A DNA stretch of 64,000 nucleotides from Pseudoalteromonas rubra. GTDB lineage: Bacteria > Pseudomonadota > Gammaproteobacteria > Enterobacterales > Alteromonadaceae. Positions 53,266-61,623 of the stretch are shown in pieces. The stretch's first letter is position 1. Each line of letters begins with the position of its first letter. The notes below the pieces were generated by a model, which saw nothing but the letters and a program-made list of their open reading frames with translations, had not been told where the DNA came from and searched no databases. Both the position numbers and the translations under genes were made by a program. The DNA is taken from contig NZ_PNCJ01000017.1 in assembly GCF_005887115.1 (NCBI RefSeq), positions 1 through 64,000 of the forward strand. The letters run 5' to 3'.

Positions 53266-54500
53266 AGTGTGTGTTTCGTTGCTAAGTGATAGGCATGCCG
53301 TACGTCCAGCGCATTCAGCATAGTGTTTAATTTGGCTTCGGTTTCCAGCCACTCGGAGCTGGGGTCAGAGGCGGCCACAATACCGGCGCCGGCAAATAAG
53401 GTCGCGAGGTTCGCTTGCAGGTAACCGCAGCGGATCACCACCACCCATTCACCATTGCCCTGATTGTCACACCAGCCAACGATCCCAGAGAACAGGCCAC
53501 GGCCATGGCCCTCTAGTGCATCAATATGCTGATATGCCAGTTCTGTGGGTTTGCCACACAGTGCGGGCGTGGGATGGAGGCGGTTGGCCAGCGCAATGGC
53601 AGGCTGTTGGGGGTCAGAGAGTGTTCCTTCAATAACAGTCGATAAATGCCACATGGTGGCCGTGCTGAGCAGATCCGGTTGCTCTGGAATGTGCAGCGCA
53701 GAGCAAAGCGGGCCAAGGATCTGTGCCATATCTTGTAGCACAACGGCATGTTCATAGCGGTCTTTTTTTGATGCGAACAGAGTTGAGCGACGTTGTGCTT
53801 CGACGCTGGGGCACGGATCGCGAGGAATTGAACCGGCCAGCGGATTACTGAAGATCTGTCCGTCAGATTTGCGCAGCAACAGCTCCGGGCTCACCCCCAT
53901 GAGTACGCCGGCATCGCGCTGCGCATGGGCATCGTGTAACTGGCCGGGGATAGAGAAATGATAACCACTGGGGCTTTGTGCCAGCAGCTGTGAAAGCACG
54001 CTAACCTGGTCCAGTGGCTGCTCAAACTGTAATTCAACCTGCTTACTGAGCACGATTTTATCCAGCTCACCGTCGGCAAACAGGGTTTTGGCATCGCGTA
54101 CGGTTTGCTCAAAATGGGCTCTGTCTTGCTTGTAGTGCACTGACTGTAAGCGATTGGGCGTTTGAGCACGTGTAGGCTGTGCACTCAGGCACTGAGCAAA
54201 CAGGTGCTTGTCCAGCGTGCTGACCTGTTCCGGGATGATAAACTGTGCCTGCTGTTGCTTACAAAAGGGCACCACACCGAAAGCAATGTCCTGACCCTGG
54301 CTGGTCTGTGCAGCGTTGTTTAAGGCTTGCTGCAACTGGTTAGCCAAATTATCAGTGTCGTTGATGGGCAGCGTAAAGCGACGTGCTACGCCACGACTAA
54401 CCAGGCAGTTTTGCCCGGAAACAAACAAACAGTCCTGCTCAGGCCGGAACTCCCCCAATTCTAGGGTCTGGGGGACATCGGATAGGTGACCAGCATGCAT
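53262..54500 (-). CDS. entC: Isochorismate synthase
   Basis: 412 residues of the chorismate-binding family. It opens the DHB pathway by converting chorismate to isochorismate. Conserved stretches include DKIVLSKQVEL (about 148), FSNPLAGSIPR (about 212), LSTVIEGTL, HPTPALCGKP and FSGIVGWCDNQGNGEWVVVIRC near the C-terminus (quoted in part). ATG at 54500 with GAGGAAG upstream. First gene of the five-gene DHB operon; an exact PvdS-type promoter lies about 72 bp upstream. Confidence 0.95.
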   Translation of the reverse strand: MHAGHLSDVPQTLELGEFRPEQDCLFVSGQNCLVSRGVARRFTLPINDTDNLANQLQQALNNAAQTSQGQDIAFGVVPFCKQQQAQFIIPEQVSTLDKHLFAQCLSAQPTRAQTPNRLQSVHYKQDRAHFEQTVRDAKTLFADGELDKIVLSKQVELQFEQPLDQVSVLSQLLAQSPSGYHFSIPGQLHDAHAQRDAGVLMGVSPELLLRKSDGQIFSNPLAGSIPRDPCPSVEAQRRSTLFASKKDRYEHAVVLQDMAQILGPLCSALHIPEQPDLLSTATMWHLSTVIEGTLSDPQQPAIALANRLHPTPALCGKPTELAYQHIDALEGHGRGLFSGIVGWCDNQGNGEWVVVIRCGYLQANLATLFAGAGIVAASDPSSEWLETEAKLNTMLNALDVRHAYHLATKHTL

Positions 54501-54571
54501 GCGATTTCTTCCTCGTATTCATCAAATCGTGTCAGTGAGAAACAATTTGCCACTGATTGAATGTGTTCAAG

Positions 54572-54595
54572 ACGTATTATTGCGACAAAGATTTA
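54572..54595 (-). promoter_or_regulatory. Exact PvdS-type promoter (TAAAT-N16-CGT) of the DHB operon
   Basis: On the minus strand TAAAT (54595-54591), 16 bases, CGT (54574-54572): full match. It overlaps the 3' end of the fhuF-like gene and precedes entC by about 72 bp. Confidence 0.75.
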
Positions 54596-55317
54596 GCAAC
54601 TGATGCGCGCATGTGCATGTGTTCAGGTCGTTTTGGGCAATCATCACAGTAGCCCTTAACCGGGTGTTCGTGCATCAGGCAGCAATCGCCCCGTACACGC
54701 ATAGCCCCCACGTCAAAGCCTTTTTGGTGGGCCCTGAACAAGGGGTTGCGTTGACCACGCCACTGTTGAGTGTGTAAAAGCCAGTGGATATCCTGGTTTA
54801 ACTGAGTTGGGTTGGGCAAGTGCCCTGCAATCGTTTTGCTGAGATGGTTTAGCCGATACACCAGGCTGCTCCACAGTACGCGCTCCGCAATGCCAAACTG
54901 TTCGTTCAGATAGTGGTGTAGAGGCACAAAGTGCTCGAATATCAGCGCATGGTATCTGCTATCAGTATCGTCTGAGAATGGGCTGATTTCTCCGCAGTGC
55001 GCCAGCATGAGTCGCTGGCTTGTTAGGCACAGTCTTACTGAGTGGGTACTCAGCGGTAAAGGGCGCATCAGCAGGCTATGACTCAGTAACACAGATGGCA
55101 TCACTCTGATCGTATACAACATATGCCAGATAGATGCCTGTGCCCGCCCAGGCGCTATTCCCTGCGAGTGTGCCCAGCCAGTGATTGCTGTTGCGAGCAG
55201 TCCGCGCTCGTCTAAACACTGTGCCAGCGTCGGCTCGGACTGAGACTGAGACAGTGCCATCGCATCGCCATATTCGCTAAAGGGCCCCTGAAAAAATGGC
55301 TGCAGTGTCGGTAGCAA
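54577..55317 (-). CDS. FhuF-like siderophore-iron reductase
   Basis: 246 residues. The C-terminus carries the FhuF-type [2Fe-2S] motif in RGDCCLMHEHPVKGYCDDCP, that is CC-x10-C-x2-C (about residues 212-228). The rest is soluble and alpha-helical. Such proteins reduce ferric siderophore in the cytoplasm to release iron, especially from hydroxamates. Its own PvdS-type element lies about 43 bp upstream, and it is divergent from the exporter gene. Confidence 0.87.
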   Translation of the reverse strand: MLPTLQPFFQGPFSEYGDAMALSQSQSEPTLAQCLDERGLLATAITGWAHSQGIAPGRAQASIWHMLYTIRVMPSVLLSHSLLMRPLPLSTHSVRLCLTSQRLMLAHCGEISPFSDDTDSRYHALIFEHFVPLHHYLNEQFGIAERVLWSSLVYRLNHLSKTIAGHLPNPTQLNQDIHWLLHTQQWRGQRNPLFRAHQKGFDVGAMRVRGDCCLMHEHPVKGYCDDCPKRPEHMHMRASVAKSLSQ

Positions 55318-55359
55318 AAGAACCTCGATTTCACTTACTGTTTAAAAGACTTAGTTAAG

Positions 55360-55383
55360 ACGTTTGAAGGGTGAATTTTTTTA
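55360..55383 (-). promoter_or_regulatory. PvdS-type promoter element of the fhuF-like gene
   Basis: On the minus strand TAAAA (55383-55379), 16 bases, CGT (55362-55360); 7 of 8 matches to TAAAT-N16-CGT. Confidence 0.55.
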
Positions 55384-55439
55384 CTTCCAGATCGTCAAGC
55401 CATATAAGTAAATTCGCGTTAGCAAATGAGAGAGTCACA

Positions 55440-57077
55440 GTGCTTGCAAAATTGATCCAAAATACCTGGTGGCGATTCATCGCGACCGCCTTCAGTAGTA
55501 TTCTGTTTGGGGTAATAAGCGTGTCTTTGGTCGCGCTTATCAACGAAATCATCAATGGCACCCAAGAGTCCCGGGCTGAGCAGTTCACCCTGTTTGCAAT
55601 CCTTGCCTGTCTGGGCGTCGTGTTACAGCTGGTATCTCGTATACTGGCAGAGCAGCTCAGTGAACTCAGTCAGGCGACGGTACGTCAGCAGGTGGCGGAG
55701 CACGTTATAGGTGCCCGCTTCAGTCATGTTGAAGCACAAGGTGCCGGTAAAATAAAGTCGTGTCTGACCGAGCACAGTCTTCGGGTTGCGGAGTTCTTTC
55801 AGGGGCTGCCCAATATTCTGAGTAACGGCATGATTGTACTGGGGAGCTTTGTCTATATGGCTTGGCTGGATTGGCAGGTATTTGTTTTTGCCATGTTAAC
55901 TCTGATCTTAGGCTCTGTAGGTTACAGTCTGGCGAACGCCACCGCATTCAGAAAGGTCTCTGAAGCCGCCAGTATTCAGGATGCGCTGTATGAACAGTTC
56001 GACGCGATTTATGCCGGTGCCAAAGAGCTTAAACTGCATCGCGAAAAGCGTATTACCTTTTTAAATCAGGTGATTGGAGACACCATTACCCTGTTGCAAA
56101 AACGTCGGGTACAGGGCGCGAGTATTTACCATTATGCTGCATCCTGGGGTGGATTCAGTGTGTTTGCTTTCATCGGTGGCGCACTGTTTTATTTGTCAGG
56201 GCAAGCCGAAGACACCGGCAAAGTGATGTCTGGTTTTGCACTGCTTTTCTTGTATATGCTCACACCACTGGAAGTGATGCTTGGGGCAATTCCTAAAGCT
56301 GCCGCAGCAAAAGCATCGGCCAATACGATTGCCACACTGACAGAAGAAATGGCCTTGATGCCGCACAGCGACCAAGCCATGACCACGTTCGAGCAACTGA
56401 ACCTTAAGGACATTAGCCACGGTTATTATCACGAACAAAGTGACGAAGTGTTTGCCCTCACGCCTATTAATCTGACTCTGCGCAAAGGCGAGTTAGTTTA
56501 TCTGGTGGGTGGCAATGGCAGCGGTAAGACGACTTTTGCCAAGCTGCTGTGTGGCTTATATGAAGCGCAGAAAGGTCAAATCCAGGTCGACAATCAGGTA
56601 CTTGAGACCCGGCAATTTGATGATTATCGTCAGCTGTTCAGCACCGTATTTAGTGACTTTTATCTCTTTGATCGGGTTCTGGGTTGCCAGGGGCAGGATT
56701 TGGAAGATAAAGGCAATGCCCTGATCCGCAAACTTAATCTGCATCACAAAGTGGCGATTAAGGATGGGGCCTTTACCACCCAAAAGCTATCGCAAGGTCA
56801 ACGTAAACGTCTGGCGCTGGTAGTGGCATATATGGAAGACAGACCTTTCTATATCTTTGATGAGTGGGCCGCTGATCAGGATCCGGTCTTTAAAGAGGTA
56901 TTCTATCGCGAGTTGCTGCCGGAGCTCAGCGCTCAGGGCAAAACCGTGCTGGTGATCACTCATGATGACAAGTATTTTGCTCTGGCCGATCGGTTACTAA
57001 AAATGGACAACGGGTGTCTCAGTGAAGCTGTACAAGTGGCGCCCCAGACGCCATCAAAACACACTGAGCCGGCTTAA
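55440..57077 (+). CDS. PvdE-like cyclic-peptide/siderophore ABC exporter
   Basis: 545 residues from GTG 55440 (568 if GTG 55371 is used; that start has its Shine-Dalgarno touching the codon and overlaps the divergent promoter). The N-terminal half has about six membrane segments (for example FIATAFSSILFGVISVSLVALI, quoted in part). The C-terminal ATPase has Walker A GGNGSGKTT, signature LSQGQRKRLAL and Walker B IFDEWAADQDP. The DEWAADQDP form is typical of the PvdE/SyrD group. PvdE exports acylated pyoverdine precursor to the periplasm, and a matching role is likely here. Its end overlaps the PPTase gene by four bases on the opposite strand. Confidence 0.9.
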   Translation: MLAKLIQNTWWRFIATAFSSILFGVISVSLVALINEIINGTQESRAEQFTLFAILACLGVVLQLVSRILAEQLSELSQATVRQQVAEHVIGARFSHVEAQGAGKIKSCLTEHSLRVAEFFQGLPNILSNGMIVLGSFVYMAWLDWQVFVFAMLTLILGSVGYSLANATAFRKVSEAASIQDALYEQFDAIYAGAKELKLHREKRITFLNQVIGDTITLLQKRRVQGASIYHYAASWGGFSVFAFIGGALFYLSGQAEDTGKVMSGFALLFLYMLTPLEVMLGAIPKAAAAKASANTIATLTEEMALMPHSDQAMTTFEQLNLKDISHGYYHEQSDEVFALTPINLTLRKGELVYLVGGNGSGKTTFAKLLCGLYEAQKGQIQVDNQVLETRQFDDYRQLFSTVFSDFYLFDRVLGCQGQDLEDKGNALIRKLNLHHKVAIKDGAFTTQKLSQGQRKRLALVVAYMEDRPFYIFDEWAADQDPVFKEVFYRELLPELSAQGKTVLVITHDDKYFALADRLLKMDNGCLSEAVQVAPQTPSKHTEPA

Positions 57078-57763
57078 ACGTCAGCGCGCAAACAACACTC
57101 GGTCAGCACCAGTTCGTCATTGCACTGAAAATACACGCTGATCCGGGTGCCCTGCGGCAGAGTCTCATGAAGCGTTTCTGTGAGCGTAAAGCATAACTGA
57201 TTATCGCTGTGCTCCACCAGGCATGCCGCTTCAAATCCAAAAAAGCGTTGTACCACCGGGTAGAGCGCTTTATAGATGCTTTCTTTGGCAGAGAAGATCA
57301 GGGTCAGCGGACAGGCATGCACCTGACCTAGCCGCTCGAAAGCCGGTTGCTCTGCCTTTGCCAGGATCTGTGTCTGTAATTCTTGCTCTTGCTTGAGTGA
57401 CATCTTTCTTTCCAGATCAATTCCCAACCCCAGTATTGCAGGGTCGTCACAGACCATGGCCATCGCCAGCTCCCGAGTATGGGTGATGGTGCCCTGAATG
57501 CCTGCAGGCCAAATCGGCGCGCGACTCTCTGCGCTGGCAATGATGGTATGTGGCAGTCCCAATGCTTTTAGTGCCTGACTGGCACAGTAGCGCCCGGCCA
57601 GGTATTCGGCCTTGCGTTTGGCCACAGCGCGGCTGAGTTTGGCGGGCAATGGCTGTGCGAAAGTCGCAAAATCGCTGTCCTGATAGGCAGCAATGCGAAA
57701 GGCGCAGCTATGGCTGGTAAATGGCAGCTGGGGTGTAAATAGTTCGATTGATGTTAACGACAT
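57074..57763 (-). CDS. Phosphopantetheinyl transferase (EntD-like)
   Basis: 229 residues, the EntD/Sfp size. Catalytic features: GTITHTRELAMAMV (about 90-103), GLGIDLE with the Mg-binding Asp and Glu (about 112-118) and FSAKESIYKALYP (about 160-172). It converts the carrier domains of EntB, both NRPSs and the PKS to the active holo form. It is the last gene that clearly belongs to the siderophore locus. Confidence 0.93.
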   Translation of the reverse strand: MSLTSIELFTPQLPFTSHSCAFRIAAYQDSDFATFAQPLPAKLSRAVAKRKAEYLAGRYCASQALKALGLPHTIIASAESRAPIWPAGIQGTITHTRELAMAMVCDDPAILGLGIDLERKMSLKQEQELQTQILAKAEQPAFERLGQVHACPLTLIFSAKESIYKALYPVVQRFFGFEAACLVEHSDNQLCFTLTETLHETLPQGTRISVYFQCNDELVLTECCLRADV

Positions 57764-57846
57764 ACGACTCCCTCAATTAGTGGCAGTCATATTACCGATA
57801 TGGGGAAAGGTTGCAAGCAGTCGCTGGCTACAAAATATTCCCGCTG

Positions 57847-58242
57847 TTATCGGCGCTCAGGCTGCTGTGGATTGATCACGCAGGGCACAGTGGCTAACAC
57901 CTGGTACTTTTTCGTTCTGGGATAATACAAGACACACTGGTCAGCACGTTTTTGCAGCTCGAAGCCGGTTATTCCGCCTTCTTTGCTCCCCAGGATTGGT
58001 TGTCCAGTAGGGTCCAGACTGTTGCCTTTTTCCAGCAACAGCGTTGATTGCTGCATAAAAACGTTGTGTGCCAACCGAGGTGCAGTGCCGCCCTTAAGGG
58101 CGACAATGGCATCTTGAATTTCACGGATCATGGCCGGTGTGGTTTGCTCAATTAACGCCGCATGCACAGGGGCTGCTTTAGAGTACTGGCAGCCACTGAG
58201 TAGCACAGTGAGTAAGGTTGCACACCATCCCGAATATTTCAT
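57847..58242 (-). CDS. Small lipoprotein of unknown function
   Basis: 131 residues, with a lipobox LLSGC (about 14-18) after MKYSGWCATLLTVL. The mature part is soluble, with cysteines in ADQCVLYYP and TVPCVIN. ATG at 58242 follows the S41 protease stop by two bases with AAGG upstream, so it is co-transcribed and probably coupled with the protease. No family recognised. Confidence 0.75.
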   Translation of the reverse strand: MKYSGWCATLLTVLLSGCQYSKAAPVHAALIEQTTPAMIREIQDAIVALKGGTAPRLAHNVFMQQSTLLLEKGNSLDPTGQPILGSKEGGITGFELQKRADQCVLYYPRTKKYQVLATVPCVINPQQPERR

Positions 58243-58244
58243 GA

Positions 58245-59885
58245 TCACTGACCTTCCAACGTTGCGTGAATAGCACCATCACGTAGTGGCTTAAATGGCA
58301 GAGTCACAGCATGACTGATGTCGGCATCTCCCGGTCTCGCTGATGTACCTTGCGGGGCGTCGTTGAACAAGCAGCTTCCGGTTGCACTGTGATGCAAAGC
58401 GGTAGCAAGCAGACGTTCATTTTTGTCACCCAAAGCGTTGCTGAAATCATCGTTAACGCGACAGCCCGGTACTCTGGCATCCAGTCCGGCTTCACCGCTG
58501 ATCTCACTTGCTGAGGTTGGGGTAAAGCCGTTAGCATAGTCCCCAAAGCCTTTTTCATTGGCAGACTTTGACTGAATGGTGTAATACACCATGCCGCAGT
58601 TGGGCGCGGGTAAGAACCCATAGGGTTTACCGCGCGTGGTGGTGCCAATCTGGATGACCTCTACATCTATACCGCGCAGGCCATTGATGACCATTTCACT
58701 TGCGGATGCAGTATCATCGGTAGTGAGCACATACACTCTGGAGAGATTCAACGTTGGCAAGGTGGTGTCGTTCAGGAACACCTCTCGGGCCCAGTCTATC
58801 TGGCGCGGCTCAAAGGTATAGATACGATTACTGCCCTGGCGTTTAGCATTGTAAGTCGTCACACCGAAATTACGATCCAGCGAGCTATCGCCTGCAATCA
58901 TATAGCCCAGCTGCGCGGCACTGTGGATCAAGCCCCCACCGTTGTAGCGCATATCCAGCACCAACTCGCTAACCCCATCTGTGATAAAGTCATTGAAAGC
59001 CTTGATCAGATCACCCTGAGCACTGGCAATAAACTGATTAAACTGTACATAGCCGACTCGTTTCCCGCCGTGATCTATGTACTTTGCGTTTTGCACCGGG
59101 GAAAGTGCGAAATCGATGGCAGTCATTTCGGCCGATTTCTCATCGCCCTGAACAGAACGAAAGACAAATGTATGGGCTTTCGTTTCAGTGGGGAACAGAG
59201 CCTCATTGAGTTGCGCCACTGCATCGCCGTTGACGAAATCAAGTCCATCAACGCTGAGCAGACTATCACCCCGTGTGAGCCCGCTCTGCGCTGCCGGTGA
59301 ATTGGGTTCAACGTAAGCAATGGTAAAGTTACGTGGTGGTGCTGTTTCTATTGCAGCCCAGCGGATCCCATAACTGGTGGTCACACCTGACTGGCTCTCT
59401 TTTTGATAATTTTCATAGGTTTCGGAATAGTGAAACTGATCCTTTAACGACCCATCAGGGTTACGTTGTGTGGTTTTGAGCTGCGTGAAGTAGTCTGCAA
59501 CAGTACTAAAGTCCTGCGGGTTATTATCAGGCAGCTCGTCGTACCAAAGGTAGGTTTCATGACTGAATGAGCGCAACCACATTTTTTCGTGCATCACAGT
59601 GCCCGTTTTGTCAGGGTAAGGCTGATCATTATTGTATTTATCGACCCCCGAACGCGGGTTGGCACAAAAGTTTATGAAGTTGCTGGCTGGTGCAAACACA
59701 CCGGCCTGCCAGCTGGGTTCTGTGCTGCCGTCACCGGTGCTGCTGCCGTTACTGCTATCGGGCGTGGTAACATTATTGGTGTCGCCGCTTGTCCCACTCT
59801 CGGTACCGCCACCACCGCACCCGGTAAGCACATTGGTGCTTAACGCCAATCCGATGGCAAGGTATAAGCTGCTGAATTGCTTCAT
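58245..59885 (-). CDS. S41-family (C-terminal-processing type) peptidase lipoprotein
   Basis: 546 residues. Lipobox NVLTGC followed by a Gly/Ser/Thr linker (about 17-55). A PDZ-like segment YVEPNSPAAQSGLTRGDSLL (about 190-209) precedes the S41 catalytic region, with GYVQFNQF and LDMRYNGGG. The likely catalytic Ser is in TASASEMVINGL (about 395-406). ATG 59885 has AGGA seven bases upstream. An outer-membrane-anchored or periplasmic serine protease; substrate unknown. Probably forms a two-gene operon with the downstream lipoprotein. No sequence link to iron metabolism. Confidence 0.85.
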   Translation of the reverse strand: MKQFSSLYLAIGLALSTNVLTGCGGGGTESGTSGDTNNVTTPDSSNGSSTGDGSTEPSWQAGVFAPASNFINFCANPRSGVDKYNNDQPYPDKTGTVMHEKMWLRSFSHETYLWYDELPDNNPQDFSTVADYFTQLKTTQRNPDGSLKDQFHYSETYENYQKESQSGVTTSYGIRWAAIETAPPRNFTIAYVEPNSPAAQSGLTRGDSLLSVDGLDFVNGDAVAQLNEALFPTETKAHTFVFRSVQGDEKSAEMTAIDFALSPVQNAKYIDHGGKRVGYVQFNQFIASAQGDLIKAFNDFITDGVSELVLDMRYNGGGLIHSAAQLGYMIAGDSSLDRNFGVTTYNAKRQGSNRIYTFEPRQIDWAREVFLNDTTLPTLNLSRVYVLTTDDTASASEMVINGLRGIDVEVIQIGTTTRGKPYGFLPAPNCGMVYYTIQSKSANEKGFGDYANGFTPTSASEISGEAGLDARVPGCRVNDDFSNALGDKNERLLATALHHSATGSCLFNDAPQGTSARPGDADISHAVTLPFKPLRDGAIHATLEGQ

Positions 59886-60024
59886 GGTTCTATCCTGTTT
59901 AGTCATTGCACTAAAAACTATCAACACTATTTCTACAATACAATATAAAGACCGGATTGATTGTTAATTAATGTCAACGGCAGCACAATTTGTAAATGTA
60001 AGACCGCGACGAAAAAAAAAAAGT

Positions 60025-60726
60025 TCAACCGCGTGAACGGCGTCGTCGCCAGGGCGGAGACTGCAACAGTAACAGTATGCCGCTGAGACAAAAAGCCACG
60101 CTACTGGCTGCGAACGTTATAAGTAATGGGTTGTTGAAGTCATCACGCTCATCATAATCCATAATGTGTAACATCCAGAAAAAGTCAAAAATACGCCAAA
60201 GCGTGCTTCTGACGGTGATCACCTGGCCACTGTTGGTATCCAGGTATAGGGTGGTGCTGAACATGTCGGCAAAAGTAACCTGCCAGACTTGCGGCCGATA
60301 CTGCACTTCCCGAGGCCCTCGGGTAAGTCGCTGTGCAGATTCAATCGCACTGTCACCCAGATAGTGGGCGCGGGCATTGGCACGGATCTGCGTTTCGGTC
60401 GGGCTGGGAAAGGGGGCGCCAGTGGCGGTGAAGTAGGCCGTTTCTGCTCCGGTGGCAATGATTACGGGTTGATCCAAAAAATGACTGAAGGTCAGCGCGT
60501 TGAATTGGTCAACGCGGCGTGCCAGCTGGTCCAAATCGGCCGGGTAGTCGGCGAGCGTGAAAGGGTTGTCCAGGTTACGCTTGGCGAGGTGCTTACCATG
60601 CACCATTTCCAACGGGATCGCGCTCATCACCAGGCCACCGAGCAGCCAGGCAAAGATCTGTAATGCCAGCAGATAGCCGGCCAGCTTGTGAAATTGTCGG
60701 ATGGGTTTAAAGCTGGATTTATTCAT
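60025..60726 (-). CDS. PepSY-domain membrane protein
   Basis: 233 residues. An N-terminal membrane helix (LAGYLLALQIFAWLLGGLVM, about 15-34), a periplasmic part with a PepSY-like pattern (WQVTFADMFSTTLYLDTNSG, about 147-166), and a second membrane segment near the C-terminus (LLITFAASSVAFCLSGILLL, about 200-219) before a short basic tail. PepSY membrane proteins often lie near siderophore receptors and are proposed to help periplasmic iron reduction, but here there is only proximity. Poly-A tract (AAAAAAAAAAA) after the stop on the plus strand gives T-rich sequence before the gene's end, not a clear terminator. Confidence 0.75.
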   Translation of the reverse strand: MNKSSFKPIRQFHKLAGYLLALQIFAWLLGGLVMSAIPLEMVHGKHLAKRNLDNPFTLADYPADLDQLARRVDQFNALTFSHFLDQPVIIATGAETAYFTATGAPFPSPTETQIRANARAHYLGDSAIESAQRLTRGPREVQYRPQVWQVTFADMFSTTLYLDTNSGQVITVRSTLWRIFDFFWMLHIMDYDERDDFNNPLLITFAASSVAFCLSGILLLLQSPPWRRRRSRG

Positions 60727-60887
60727 AGTGCTGTTTTTTCGTCAAAATTGCTGATAGCTTATGAGAATTCGCGTAAAATCCATAGTGACATATTGTCGCA
60801 CCTGCCAATCGTATGTGTTTTGTCGCGTGAACATGGCTCAGGTCTGGCAACTAACTACTCAAAAAGAAACAAGGTAAATGTCCCGTC

Positions 60888-61268
60888 ATGTCAGAAATCC
60901 AGTTTTTAAATGTCGATTTAGAGTTAGAATCCAAGCAGGATATTTCTGCCCTGGTTGCGGATCTTAAAAAGAACGCGGTGGTACTGCACTATGATCAGGA
61001 TGAGTATCGCCAGCTGGCGAGAATAGAAGCCAGCACTCAGGTGACGAGCCCGGATAAAGCCATTAACCACCTGTGTGAATTAATAGAGTCATGCTCTAAG
61101 GCCGCATTGAAACAGTGGTTGGGGTGTTCTAAGCGGACCTTTGACATCGGTTTTAGCTGCGGGGAACAGCCTAAATGTTACTCCCAGGCATTGCACGTCG
61201 ATACGCTGTTACGGATCTCTGCTATCGGTGCCGGGATGGAGATCACCTTGTATCCAGCCGAGCAGTAA
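60888..61268 (+). CDS. Hypothetical protein
   Basis: 126 residues, soluble and acidic, with no signal peptide. It contains three or four cysteines (CELIESCSKAA, GCSKR, SCGEQPKC), and a repeated pattern of short helices. I recognise no family. ATG is preceded by A/G-rich sequence of moderate quality. Divergent from the PepSY gene across 161 bp. Confidence 0.6.
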   Translation: MSEIQFLNVDLELESKQDISALVADLKKNAVVLHYDQDEYRQLARIEASTQVTSPDKAINHLCELIESCSKAALKQWLGCSKRTFDIGFSCGEQPKCYSQALHVDTLLRISAIGAGMEITLYPAEQ

Positions 61269-61623
61269 CCCCTTTTATTAAGCCTTTCATTGCTCGTTGA
61301 GTCGGATCAGCGCGGTAAACCGTACTGATCCAACTATGCTGCTGTTGCCGCCTCACCATTATTCCTTAACCCATAATAGTGACAAAACTCCAATAGAGTC
61401 ATCACTCTTGTTACTAACTAGATCCAATTTCCATTCTTTTTTTAACATTTTAAATTTATATAAAACAGTACTTTAGTTTTTATTTGTTAAATGAGCTGTG
61501 TAAATTTTATATTAATGTGTTGATAATTTAATTTTCGTGTTTTATCTTGATTTGGCACACGAGAGGTGGCTTCCCGTGGTTCAGGTGAGGCCAGAACAGG
61601 ATTATTTCTGGAGAATTATAACA
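61269..61623. other. AT-rich intergenic region
   Basis: A 355-bp gap. No open frame with a ribosome binding site, no hairpin with T-run. The very AT-rich part (61430-61540) probably holds the promoter of the downstream secreted-protein gene. Confidence 0.4.
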
